Below are positions 48,814-62,219 of a stretch of DNA of 64,000 nucleotides, in pieces. Made by a program: the position numbers and the translations under genes. The DNA is from Chamaelirium japonicum (taxonomy: Eukaryota > Streptophyta > Magnoliopsida > Liliales > Melanthiaceae). The notes beneath the pieces are model-generated. The model was not told the DNA's origin and did not search any database. It worked only from the letters and a program-made list of their open reading frames with translations. The stretch lies in NCBI GenBank assembly GCA_947650365.1, contig OX393550.1:49585594-49649593 (forward strand), read 5' to 3'. Numbering within the stretch: the first letter of the stretch is position 1; each line of letters begins with the position of its first letter.

Positions 48814-50140
48814 AATGACCGGTTATATCTGTGTTCTTATATGAATATAATTTATATTTATGATCGAAGGTTAAATCCGAATATTTATTTCAATATTTAT
48901 TTCAGTATTGTTGTTGGAATACGGTTTTATGCAGCAGTATTTTATTTTCCTGATTCGGATGTTTGATGATGATTCATATATTATTCTTAAATCTTTCATT
49001 TGATCCTGTTGATCGTGGAAGCTTATTTCGTTACGTTTTTCTTTTATCATAATTAATGCTAATCGTTATGGTTATGGGTATAGTTTTAAAATAACTTTGA
49101 ATGATGAACACGATTTGAGAGGTCATGGATGGAAAAACAATCTCATCCATGGTGATTAATTCATGATCGCATCTTTAAAACAAAACCAAACAAATCGGCC
49201 GAACCGAACCGACTTTGGATTGGTTGGTTCAATAGTAGATCTATCGAAGTCGGTTCGGTTTTGGTTTCGTTGAAATCAAAACGGACACGATTGATTCGGT
49301 GACAAATGGATCTAGAAAACCGATCGACCCGAACCGTGAACAGCCCTAGTGTCCTCGGACTAACCTGCACACCACCCGGACCTGATTAGCTTTAATGAGC
49401 TCCTCAGTGTTGATGATTGTCCTTCTCATGACACTAGTTGTGATCTCCTGGTTCCAGAATCCACAGGGTTGCCATCATTTGGATTCCAAGAGGAGCCCAT
49501 AGGCTTCCTCAGACCAGCTTGTTGCTGACCTCAGTCCTAAGGACAGGGATGTTAGTGACAAGGGGTGCATTCACATTGAAGGTGGTCGGGGTCTTGAGAA
49601 GAGGAGAGAGGAAGAGCCATGACACCTCCCAAATGGTCGCAGTAGAGGACGAAGTGATTAGGGCTGCACACGGTCCGGTTGGGTCCGGTTCCGGGGTTAA
49701 ATCAGGACTAAATCGGTCCCTAGAACAGGACCTGAATCGAACCTTAGGGACCGCTTCAAATCGGTTCGGTTCTTCAGTTCTAAACTTCTATATAACATGC
49801 TAAGGCTGTTCGTGTTATTTACAACTTTATCACAAAAAGAAACTTTGCGTTAATTATATTTTTTAGAAAAAAGATAAAAAGGAATCAGCTAAAATTACGG
49901 TTAAATTGGCGACCCTCAACCGCCAAATGAATACGATAGGGGTGGAGGTAACGATGCCCGGTGGGTATGTTGCTGCCGAACACAGCCCGCTGCTGTGCCA
50001 ACAGGCACGGGCATGTATATAATCCACAACCTACAAAATTAAAGACCAGTCCACATAATTGTGTATGATGTATCCCAAATCACAATTCACAAAAATACTA
50101 AACCCGTATTGCATGTAATCAAAAGATAAAAGAGAGAATA
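48814..50140. other. Spacer with GGTTCGG-rich DNA-element remains
   Basis: Two stretches (about 49180-49350 and 49660-49810) are rich in CGGTTCGG / CCGAACC words and have TAGGGCTG-like ends, resembling the plant hAT-like class at 11134-11604. No target duplications were fixed. The word CCCGCTGCTGTGCC...CACGGGCATG near 50008 recurs near 59672. Confidence 0.45.
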
Positions 50141-50144
50141 ATCA

Positions 50145-52072
50145 CTCAGGCACACCCACCCATCCACCCACACATATATATGATATATCCATCCACGCAC
50201 ACTCACCCCATCCAAATATATACCCACTCACCCACATACATACACATCGACCAACCGACCAACACAAACATACTTGCCCCCCTCCCTCCCCCGCGCGCCC
50301 ACCACCCCCCACACCCACCCACCCACACCCACATCCACGCACCCACCAACACACACACGCACCCACCAACACACATACATACCCACCAACACACATACAC
50401 CCACACACCCCACGTATACCCACACAAACACACCCACCCATGCATAAGCACCCACCCACCAATGCACACCCATGCACCCACACCCACACATACCCACCCA
50501 CCCACATACACAAATACACTCATCCGTCCCACTGACACCCACACATGCACCCACCTACTGACCCACCCACGCACACCCACCCACCCACCCACATACACAA
50601 ATACACCCACCCGTCCACGCATACCCACTATCCACCCACATAAACATACACCGACCCATTCACCTATGCACACCTCCCCCCCTCACCCCCACACATTCTT
50701 ACCAACCAACCGACCCCCTACCGACCTACCCACCCACCTACACACATACCCACGTACACACATACCCACCTATCCACACTCGTACCTACTCACATACCCC
50801 ACCCACCCACTCGTGCACACAAACGAACCCACCCACTCACAGACCCAACAACGCACACACCCACCCACCCATATACATTCACCCACGCACACTCACGCAC
50901 ACACCCCTACGCATACACCCACCAACCCACGCACCCACCCATACTCACACCCACCCACCTACACACCCACATACATACACCCACCCGCCTATGCATACCC
51001 ACCCATACACCCACGAACGCACTTCCACCCAACAACGCACCCCCCCCCCCCCACACACACACACACAAACACCCACCTACCAATCAACGCGCACCAATGC
51101 AAGCACTTATCCACTTACCCATGAATCTACGTACCAACTCATATTCACATACCACCCACCCACACACACGCACCCACCTACTGACCCAACTACGCACACC
51201 CATGCATGCATCCATCACTATTACCTACCCCACTCATACCCACCCACATACGCACGCATCTACCGACCCATGTACGCACACCCACCTACCCACATATACC
51301 CACCCATAGACACGCATACACCCACCAGTCCATATATGCCTACTCATGTATCATACCCACGCATACCCATCCACACATGCATACCTACCGACCCACCTAC
51401 CCACACATATCCCCACCCACCTACGTACACACAAACACCCACCCGTCTATGAATACCCACCAACCCACGCACTCCTACCTAATAACGCACCCACTCACTA
51501 ACACACCCACACACCCCTATGCACCAACCCATCCATACCCAAGCAAGCCACACACGCACCCACCTACCGACCCAACCACGCAAACCCACGTACCCACCCA
51601 CATACACATACCCACCCACCTATTTACACACATACAGGCATCCGTCCATACGTACACACGTACCCACCGTCACCCACCCACCAACCCACCCACCCATCCC
51701 TAGGCACACCAACCCACACACACAGGCACCCACCTACCATCCCACCCAAGTACTCCAACCCACCCACCCACGCACCCACACACTCCTACCTAACAATGTA
51801 AGCACCTACTAACCCACCCACATACACTATCTACCCACCAACGCAACTCATCCATCACGTACGCACCACCTAGACCCACGCACACCCACCCACCCACACA
51901 TACCCACCAACCCACATGCACACATACACCCACCCATCAACGCATATCCACTCACTCGCCAACGAACTCCCACATATCCCACCCACCAACCCACACACCC
52001 ACGCATACCCACGGACACCCACGCACTTACCACTTGACCCACCCACCCACCCACCTACATATATACATACAC
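50145..52072. repeat. CCCAC-rich array, left part
   Basis: About 1.9 kb made almost wholly of ACCCACCCACAC-type words with short CATA/TGCA variations and no fixed long period. On the minus strand it is GGGTGGGTGGG, a G-quadruplex-type sequence. Long frames of Thr-His-Pro repeats (up to 314 codons) and their Gly/Val/Trp/Cys mirror images arise from the composition. Confidence 0.93.
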
Positions 52073-52213
52073 TGTAACGACCGGTATTAGAGAGAGAAAA
52101 AAAAAGGATAGAAGGAAAGAAATGAAAAAAAAAAAACTTAAAATTAAAATTAAAAACCCCAAACCCGACCCTACCCTGACTCCCAAACCCACCCATCAGT
52201 CCCGACCCCCCCG

Positions 52214-52249
<36 letters not shown>

Positions 52250-52592
52250 TCCTCTCTTCTCTCCCAGCCCTCTGATCTCTCTTTCTCTCATTAGAACCCT
52301 CACCCTCTCACCCGACTCTCTCTCCCTCTCCCCCAAACCCGATTCGACCCAGCTCTCCCCCCAAAGCCATTGCCCCCTACCAGCTACCCCCCTTGACCCT
52401 AAGCCCTAACCGCCGCCCCTACCCTGCCGCAGTCGCCTTACCCGCCACCCCTACACTACCGCAGCCACCCTACCCGCCGCCCCTCCCCTCCCCTTTAAAA
52501 CCCCAAGCCGACCCCCCTTCCCTCCTTCAGTCGAACCCCTTTACTCCCTCTGATCTCTTCCTCTCTCCCCTCCTATCTCTCTCCTCCCCTTT

Positions 52593-52641
<49 letters not shown>

Positions 52642-55600
52642 GGCCTATGCGCGACGGTGCCGGAGAGGAGCAGCCAACCAGAGCAAGGATGAGCCGCTGC
52701 CGGAGCCGACGCCCTCCCCGATCAGGTCACCCCTCCTTTCCCTGTGGCCCTTGCTATGGATGTAGCCATGGCTGCCGGCACGGTGGCCGACGGCTGTGCA
52801 GTCGGCAAGGCTTGACCAAGCCAACCAAGCCCCACCGACCACTCAACCCCATCCAACCCGATCATGCACCTCTGCCTTTTTTTGTGTGTGAATCCGACGA
52901 CCCTGATGCCGCACGACCCGACGGCCCGTTCGTCGGTACCCCATCACCCTGTCACCTCGCCTCGACGCCGATCGGTCCCGACGCCGTCGCCCGTCACCGA
53001 CAACCCGATCCCCTGTGCCCCATCACCCTTTCCCCAGGCCACACGAGCCGACGGCCCAATCACCGGTCGCACGGCCCGGACGCCATCGCCGACAACCCAA
53101 CGACCCAAACCGCCCGATCCTTGGCCTCCCTCTCTTTGCGTTACCCCGCAACCCGACCCGGCCCTGTCACTGCCGGTCGACGCTGGCAGGCTGCCTGGCC
53201 AATAATCCAGAGCCTTTTCCCCTCTCTTTTTCTATGTAGGTGTGCGTGTTGTAGTGGTCGCAAGCCACCACCTCGACGACCACCTGTGGTCAGGCAAGCC
53301 ACAGGCCCTCCATTATCTCTCTCTTGTATGGGTATAGGTGGGTGCAAGTGTGTGGGGGTGAGCGCCTCCTACAACAGCGACGAACCCACCGGCCACTACC
53401 CCACCCAAGGTTCACCTCGACTCCTCCCCTCTAAGTATACGTGTGTGCAAGCGTGAGCGAGTGGGTGCGAGCACTTTGACCCCAGTAATCATTCGGACGG
53501 CTGACGCCGACAACTCCGAAAGTCTCTCTTAATGAAGCGACCGGAATCCAACCCGAGCCAACCTTGTGGTGGTCTTGGACCACGGAGTTCACCGGCTAGG
53601 ATCCGGGCCATCGTAAACCGAACCGACACCACTATGTGGGTCTCCTTTGCACTTCCCTTCGAATGACCGTCAACAGCGAGGCCGGTCAACCCTAGTGCGA
53701 GACCCGGGAGCATCGCAAAAATCTCCTCCCAAGCTTATTCTCTCGGGAGTGGTAGGTTTTGTAAATTTGAATGCTCTTAGTGGACATACAATTCAAGTAA
53801 TCTTATAAATTTTATTAATAATTAAATAATTTAAAAACTCTAAATAGTGGCCCCCCATCTTGAAGCGAGGTCTCTGTTGGTCCCACTTAAGTGAGTGGAC
53901 CCCACTTATGTGGGTCGGCTCATTTAAGTTGGTGGGCCCCACTTAAGTGGCACGTAGTCATAGTGGCCATTACCCCTCTATGTCAATACTACCCATTTCG
54001 GGACACGACCGGACGATGTATATTACTTAATTTTGATCACGATTGTGTATGTCGATCAAGCCCCTTGAGCCTACACTCGAGGTTAGCGGGCCCGATCTCC
54101 TTGGGTCACACTCGCCTCAAGGTTGATGATACCGATGCGGGGTCCCAATACCTTTGTGTAGCCGTGTGCGCACGAGACTGACCCAGGGCGGCGATGATGC
54201 GCTGCTTAGCGATCTCGGTTGGTCACTAGTGTGATTCCAGTGTAAACCTTTTTTTTTTAAAAAAGATCAAGCCCGACCGTGATCGGCTCGGCCGATTTCG
54301 CCATTGACCGACGCGGTTACGACCGTTTAGTCGGATTAGTACAAGTAGACCCTAATATGGCCTTTGGCGTCGGTAACACCGACTAACCAAGATGATACAA
54401 TTAGAGCATCGTTTTGCGTGCCAATAGATCTGTGGCGTCCGATGATGCCTAAAATTCTCGACTCGGCCAACTCGGACCTAAACCTATATTACTCGGTAGC
54501 AAACATTGACCATAGGCCCACTGTGTGCATGTGTTTAGCAGTTCGCGACTGTGCTGGCCCACTCGGAGACGAAGCGGAGGTTGCTAGCAGAAGTCCGTAT
54601 TCATCAACCATGTGACATCTACTCCCCTTCCCGTGATCTTTGATAGTGGGAAATAAGAACAACTATGGTAGGTGTCCATGGTACTGCATACGGGTCTCAC
54701 CGGGCATCGCCGCATGTGGTCACGTGAACCCCTCCTTGCATGCGAAGTCGCGAGTCCGACGACGCATGCTTTAAAATATTATTAAAATAAGCATGCTTTA
54801 AAATATTAATAAAATAGTCATGCTTTAAAATATTAATAAAATAATCATAATTATTGCATGGACACCGTAATTAGGTATTTCCTAAATTAAAATGTAATTT
54901 GATTAAATAATGATTATCAGGACCCACCCTACAAAAAGGAGTGGTAATCCTAATACATTGGTTTTGGGGGAGTGTAGGTCGAATCGCTTTAAGAGCGATG
55001 TGACCTTTACTTGTAGTGCTGTTATGGGTTGCGAGAGCAGTGCGAGACCTGGGTTAAACCGTTGCAAATCATTAATTAACGCATATACCTTTTTATCTAT
55101 CTCGGTATATATTTAAAGGTAGTTATTCACTGTATTGAGTTTTTGGCATTTTTTTTATAATAATTGAATATGATAATCTATATTGTGGAAAGATTGGATC
55201 CCGTGCGCGCAAGGGCCGTGAACCACCCTACGCGCACAGCCGAAGATCAGTAGGCTAGGGGGTCACGGGCAGGGATTATGGTAAAGCCAATAGGTGGTGC
55301 CCTCGAAGAGGGATTGGCCTAGCAATCCTGTCCCGGGGTAGTTGAAGCCCCCAAGGAAAGCAAGTTGGGCGGTAGAGCTCCACCGTTAAAGATGGAAAAC
55401 CTCTTATGATCATCTGGGTGACTTTGCGCATGATGTCGGAGTATGCGCGGCGAGAAAGTTGGCCCTCTACATCGAAATAAAAGGCCCTATAGTAATGCCC
55501 GATCGGGGACAGAATGAACAAAATATCCGGGGTTCACATTAGGATAGATATTTTGTATAATTACAAATTAACAACTAAGGAATCTTAATGTTAGGTTATG

Positions 55601-56553
55601 AAATTATAGAATATGGTAATCTAGTGACATTTAGATGGTAGTTTATTTTATTCTTTAATACCATAGAATACTGAATGAACTTATTGTTAGATAATCTAGT
55701 GACAGTAGGCATTGCATGAGAACATAAACTGCTGGTAGGATTAGGACTGATAAATATAATATAATTTAATTAGATCGGTTGTCTCATATTATTAAAGGCT
55801 ATTAGGATGTCACTAGCCATTCATTTGGCTAACCTTCCAATTTTTCATTGGGGGCTACTCTTTCCCACGAGTAGACTTTCCTGCAGGTACGGAGGTTCAG
55901 GAGTAGCAGTGGGAGGCCAGAGGCGGAGTTAGGATTACGATAGTGTTCTGTCTCCAGTGTATTGTTTTGTAGTTTTTCTTATTCTAGCAATGTAATCGAT
56001 TGAATTGGAATAATGATTATTTAGTTTAGTCAGTGTTGTGACTGTTAGTGGTGATGATCCAGCTGAATCTTCAGGGTAGGCCTTTCCTCAAGGCCCAAAG
56101 CCTAGGGTAGCTCACTATGGAAAGATAAAAATTTAAAGTGACCTAATTGACTAGCCCCGTAGATAGGACCCCTAAACCAGTGCCCGAGTGCTAAAGAGCG
56201 GGCGAGGCTACTCGGCCCGCCATCAAAGGATTGAGCCTCGTGCTTCCTTAAAAGGGACTTCTGTCAGCATGTGGAGCACCGACAGGCCACACATGCTGAG
56301 AGGATAGCCCGGTTGAAGGTCGAGCGTGGGAAAAATTTTATCTTTCTATTTTTCTTTAAATAAAAATATTTTTACAAAAAAAATCAAGTTTTAAAATATC
56401 CCTTGTTCCTCCCCCCTCCTTCTTCATTTATGAGAGAGCCGCAGACCTGTGAGAAACCCTAATTGGTGTAGATAGGTGACCAAACACTAAAATCCTTGGT
56501 TTTTTTCTCACCTCACACCCCAGGGATCGGTTCCGGATTTCTGGGGCGTGACA
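52073..56553. mobile_element. LTR-like element, 4,481 bp, splitting the CCCAC array
   Basis: It begins TGTAACGACC and ends GGGGCGTGACA, the terminal type seen in many plant Ty3/Gypsy LTRs. A perfect 5-bp duplication TACAC flanks it (52068-52072 and 56554-56558), and array sequence continues directly on both sides. I saw no internal pair of direct repeats and no gag or pol motif, so it is a very long solo LTR or a reduced element. It contains CT microsatellites (52226-52249 and 52591-52637) and a 30-bp repeat (about 54770-54845). Confidence 0.78.
54770..54848. repeat. Short tandem repeat, about 30 bp x 3
   Basis: CATGCTTTAAAATATTAATA followed by AAAT recurs three times, with small changes, inside the LTR-like element. 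Confidence 0.85.
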
Positions 56554-57905
56554 TACACCCACTCATCTATGCATACCGATCCACCCACCCACGCACTCCC
56601 ACCCAACAACACATGCACCCACCATACACATAAACCCACCCACCCACCCACCAATGCATACCCACGTACCCATTTATACACACTCATATATCCACCCACA
56701 CAAACCACGCACCCACCCATACCCAAGCATACCCACTCACACATGCACATACTTACCAACCTACACCTACTAACCCATCCACATACACATATATACCCAC
56801 TCATCCTTGTATACCCACCCACGTGCTCCTACTCACCCATATAAACATACCCACACACCCACTCACCCATATATATATACTCACCAACCCACCACTTACC
56901 CACGCACATACATACCCACCCACGCAATCACCCACCAACAAACCTAGCTACCCACACACGTATACCCACCCACACACATACCCACACATGCACCTAGAAA
57001 CCCACCCACCCACCTACACATGCATACCCACCCACACACATATACCTACACACCCACTCACCCATATATATATACTCACCAACCCACCACCCACCCACGC
57101 ACATACATACCCACCCACGCAATCACCCACCAACATAACTACCTACCCACACACATACCCACACATGCACCTATGAACCCACCCACCCACCTATACATGC
57201 ATACGCACCCACACACATATACCCACGTATGTACCCACAACCTATACATGCATACATACCCACTCACGCACCCAACCATACCCAGTCATACCACATATAC
57301 ACGCACCCATCTATCGTCTCACCTACCACCCCTCCCCCGATACGTATACAATACACCCATCTACCCACCATTGCACAACCATACACCCACGCACACACCA
57401 CCGCATCACCCACACCCACCCACCCACCTACGCCCCGACACATGCACTTACTAACCCACCCACTCACACACGCATACCCACCCACATATAGATATCCACC
57501 CATGCACCCACTAACCCACACACACGCACACATATACACATGTACTCACATACACACATATACCCAACCATATACACCCATGCACTTCTACCAATCCCCC
57601 ACCGATCCACCCACACACTTCTACCAATCCACCCACCGACCCACCAACGCACACCCACCCACCCATTCACCAACCTATCTACCCAACTACACACATACCC
57701 AACCCCCACCCATGCACCCACTAATTCACCCACCCACATACACCAACCGACCCACTAATGTACCCCCACGCACCCACCCTCCCACACACCCCTATACACC
57801 CACCCACGCACCTACGCACACCCACCGTAACACACAACCCTACACGCACCACCTACCTACATTTTCACACACACACACACCAAACTACCCACAAAAACAT
57901 ACCCC
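56554..57905. repeat. CCCAC-rich array, right part
   Basis: Continues the array at 50145-52072, displaced by the LTR-like insertion. A higher-order repeat is visible: the stretch around 56845-57005 recurs near 57030-57180 (ATATATATACTCACCAACCC, then CACGCACATACATACCC), a period of about 180 bp. Confidence 0.92.
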
Positions 57906-59580
57906 TCCCCCCGAGACTCCTACCAACAAAAAATAGGGACATCTGATGTGACGGGACATTTTGCGGTGCTACTTTGATATTTTGTCAGATGACCACTTTT
58001 CGAATTAAGTTCCTCACATATCCAGTATAATAATAAAATATTTTTAAAATGATATTTAAAAAAAATCCCCTTAAATAATGCCTAGAGCCTATGAGTACCC
58101 CTCTAGGCCTCTACCATCCCTTCACAGCACAAAGAGAGGAGAGTAAAGTACTTCTAGGAATGGCAACGTGTCGGCCTTATCTCGAACCCGTCTCGTTAAA
58201 TTTTATCCCGTCCTGTATTGGTCCCAAACAAGTGTCAGCTTTGGGGGCAATTTTCAAACCCGTCCCAAATAGCACTGGAAATATTTGTTCCCGGCCCACC
58301 CTGCCCTGTTTATGCTTTGCGATCCGGGTCGAGTACGAGGTGGGATAAAACTAAGCTTTATGAACTATGAGTCTAGCTTCTTGCTATGTTAAATACAATG
58401 TTTTCAAAACCAGACTGTTCATCAAACCGAAAAGAGGTCCAAGTTAAGGGTCACCGGCTCAACCGCTGGGTCAACCCGTGGTTGGACTGTGACATCATCA
58501 TAGTATCATAATTAAATTAATTTATTATTATTTATTCTTAAAATAGTTACAAAATATTTTTTTTCTAAAATAATTATAATGTCGCCTAAAATTAATTAAC
58601 TTCTAGCATACACACCAAAGAGACAAAGAGACTAACACAATAAAAGGATTTTAAGACCATTTTCAAAAACAATGGTTCATTGAATTGTCAAACGGGTCAC
58701 GTGGGTTGGCGGTTCAACCGTTGGTCGACGGTTTTGTTAGGTTTAAATCGGGTTTATGGTAATTCTGGATCTTGTGTTTTAAATCTAAATACCAAACCCG
58801 TCCCAAACCCATTTTTGAGCACCCAAAGTCCAAACTCGTCCCAATGGGTCGGGTAACCTGATTAGGCCACGGCACAAAGAGACAGAAGAGTACAGCCATG
58901 CCCGTATCAGTTTTGTAGCCTCTGTAGGTCCGATAACAACCCGTTGATACAAGTCCTTTTTGAGAGATGACTTTTAATTGCAGGACATGTTAATTTTAAA
59001 ATATAGCTCAAGTCCCTCCCGACAAATATATACGTTTTTTGGAACGAATATATATATTTTTTTTCCTGAAAGACGAATGTATACTTGTAGGGAACCAAGC
59101 TAATATGACAAAGTATGGTGTCATGCGGTTAATATCTATATAACATTGTACGTCGCTTTTGTGCTGACTTGACAAAACAGAAGCTGACTAGGTCAAGCTG
59201 ACTGGACAAAAATAATCCGAATAGATCTAACCATTCGTTCAAAAATCAACGCACGATCTCTATTTTCCCGTCAACCAACTCCCTCCCTAACTATTTAAAC
59301 TGCACTAAACCCCTAAAATCCCGGCCTATTTAAACTGCACTAAACCCCTGACCGTTCATCCCATGATCGTTGTTCGCATCAATGACTATACATCCGCCTG
59401 TTGAGATTTCAACCGCCCCAAACCATCGGGTCGATCTTGAGGAATCCGTTCGAATAGAGACAACTGTCATTGAACAATTATAGGGGGAAGGAGAGTTGGT
59501 CGCACCGAAAGAGCCCGTTTCGTACCAATCGGCACAGGCGAGGAAATGAGTGTCCCTATGAATTCTGGTGTTGTCGTTGA
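57906..59580. other. Spacer with nested DNA-element remains
   Basis: The segment 58155-58870 carries GGCAACGGGTC-like and CAAACCCGTCCC-like words at opposite ends, with another stretch (about 58397-58740, start CAATGTTTTCAAAACCAGAC) inside it, so two hAT-like remnants may be nested. No gene was recognised. Confidence 0.4.
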
Positions 59581-59700
59581 AAGTGTTTTGTTGCCGAAGG
59601 TGTTTAGGTGTGTTGCCACCGAAGACGGTCTGCTGCAGTGCCGACAGATGTGTTGCCGCCGAAAGACGGCCCGCTGCAATGCCGACAAGCACGGGCATGC
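59580..59700. repeat. Short tandem repeat, about 48 bp
   Basis: Words TGTTGCC(A/G)CCGAA and CTGCTGCAGTGCCGACA / CCGCTGCAATGCCGACA recur in two to three copies. One copy has a relative near 49970-50020. Confidence 0.6.
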
Positions 59701-60089
59701 ACTAACTATAAAATAGTTAAGGACCTAGACCTAATTTACCGACACGTAAACCCTAGCTTTCTTTTTCCTCCTAACTACGATAAACCCATCCTGAATCCTC
59801 GCTCTTGCCAACGTTTTTCGTCCGTCCTCTTCCCCAACGGCGCCCTCCACCCGATCCTCTCGCCGGCAGCTCACAGCAGGCCGATACACCACACCGGCCT
59901 CCTCTCCGTGGGTCAATACCTCGCCGCCAATCGATCCGCGGGCACCTCCGGCGCGCTCTCTCTCTCTCTCTCAAGCCCTTTTCGGCAACTGGGGCGTCTC
60001 GAGTCCGTCACCCTCGCTGATTTACTGGGGTTTCTTGGTTCATATACACGTATTCGGGGTCAAGAGCAATTGGTTTTGAGCCGTTGAAT

Positions 60090-62160
60090 ATGCACCAACT
60101 CAAGAGCAAGGCGAGGGAATTGGGCTATCTGATTCGCTACAGATGTTTGCTTTCTTTGGCCAAATCCGTTTCTGGAGGCTCGGCTTCGGCTGGATTCTCT
60201 TCTGCGCTGGTCGAGCCCTCGAGACCGGTATTGCTTATAATCCAATAAAAAAAGTTATCATCTTGCAAGTTTTTTTGGTTTGATACCTTGATTTTGGTTC
60301 AAAAGAAGTTTTTTTTATAAACTGATGAGTTTGTTTTTCTTACAAATTTGATTAAACATTGTAGAAACTGGCATTTTTGAATGGACTCTAGGGGAAATTG
60401 GCAAACCTTGTAGCTGAATTTGCAATTTAGATTGAAATTATCATCACGAGAGCTGCATTACTGTTTGGTATTGGCATCACGTACATCTTCGTCACAATGA
60501 AATTAGTTCTTCCTAAACAAAATTCAAACGAATTCATTGTAAATGTGTTAAATTAAAAAAAAAAGATTGTTAATAAGGAAATTCAGTTCATGCACCAAAT
60601 TTAATTCAGTCAGTAGATTCACAAGAAGGATTTCTTTGAGGTTGAAACTATATTCTTTGTGCTACATTGGAACTTGTGGGTGGCCTCCTATATTTTCCTT
60701 CTTCTAAGAGACTGTACAAGCCTTCTATTTCTATAGTTTTTTTTATTAACTAAGAGAAAACGGGTTTTCCCCTCCATCTGTATTGTTTCATTGGAACATG
60801 TGCAATTGTTCTTTTCACGGGGAAAAGGTGATGCAACTCCCTGATTTCTCCTACTAACTGTAACATATTGTTTGGGTGGTAAGAACTGGAATTTTCTTAT
60901 AAATGTGCATGTGTGCTTTCTTTTCTTTATATTATCTCCATTCAGAAAGCCCATGTTGCCAACACTTTCTTAGGCCTGCTTCCTTCTTTGGACCATTAGT
61001 TCCTTTTGAAGAAGATGCTAGCGATTGAAGGAATCACATGGCATTAATGGAATCAATCATAGTTGAAGGAATCCCCATATGAGGGCTTTTTTTGGCCATC
61101 CATCAAAATGCTTCACATGTCTGTAATTGCTGTAGATTATAGTTGGTATAAACATGTTGTACGTATGAACATGGTACTTACTTGATGATTGAGTTCTCAT
61201 GTTCACGATGGAGATGGTTTTTGTATTCTGCGGCGGGCAATTATGCCTGTGATCCAGTCCGCGTTCCATATTAAATCTAGTGTTTTCTTAATGATTCGGA
61301 CCTCATCTCACATGCACAAGGGCTCCACATTTTGTTTAATAATTTGCTTCAGGTTTACATGAGAACTCGATCATGCTCGTTATGAGCTTTCCTGTTCTTT
61401 CAGATTGCAATTTTGACTCTATTTTACCTAACATTAGGGGTTGCACATACAACTTAAGAGCTCATGTGCACATCACTTGATAACTTAAGTGATGTGGCAA
61501 AAAGATAATTCAATAAAGGGATCACAATAGGCACTAGGTTACCAGATATGGTGTTTATATAAGGGTTAGTGGGATCATTTAGAGGAAACACTTGCAGTGA
61601 CAATAGAGAGAATGACTGGCAAAGGAGGAGTCATAAAACCAGCCCCAAATATAGGGGACAGGACTTGATGGTTGTAGTGAGTGGGCTCATTTAGATGGCT
61701 TGATTTAATTGAAGTAGGTTTATAGCCGATCATCACCTTTTTCTATTCACCCATCCGTACCGCCTCCACCTTTTTCGTGTGGTTTCATGTGAAGAAACTA
61801 TAAGTTGATTCTTCTGTTATATTTTCCCCAAGCAGGAAGTAGCCCCCAAAGCAAGCGCCACTTCTTTCTTTCACATCTCTTTCTCTTAGGTCTACGAAGG
61901 AACACCAAAAGCAAAGGCAGCTCTTTGGGTCCCTACCTACGCTGGGGTGCGAAAGCATGGGGAGCGAACATGATTAGATACCCTAATAGTCCATGCTGTA
62001 AACGCTGAGTGTTCACCCTTGGTATATGCGGATCAGGGGCCCAGCTAACGGGTGAAACACTTTGCTTGGGGAGTACGGTCGCAAGACCGAAACTCAAAGG
62101 AATTGATGGGGAACCTGCACAAGCGGTCGCTCGTGCGGTGAATCTTGCTCCTTATTTTGT

Positions 62161-62219
<59 letters not shown>

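Noticed and set aside
50180-51703. Long open frames of Thr-His-Pro repeats (up to 314 codons) and Gly/Val/Cys/Trp mirror frames
   Set aside because: They follow from the CCCAC composition in all frames, have no start context or domain, and are split by an insertion.
52638-53456. 272-codon Pro/Arg-rich frame
   Set aside because: GC-rich interior of the LTR-like element, with overlapping frames on both strands and no domain. Not counted as a gene.
50145-57905. CRISPR-like array or other prokaryotic system
   Set aside because: There are no constant repeats with unique spacers, and the window is plant nuclear DNA with spliced genes.
59608-60087. 159-codon frame including a CT run
   Set aside because: It starts in a repeat and the likely coding quality changes across the CT run. 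It is kept only as a possible leader or first exon of the candidate small gene.
61838-62150. Functional ribosomal RNA gene
   Set aside because: Only about 300 bp is present and invariant positions are changed, so it is a decayed copy.
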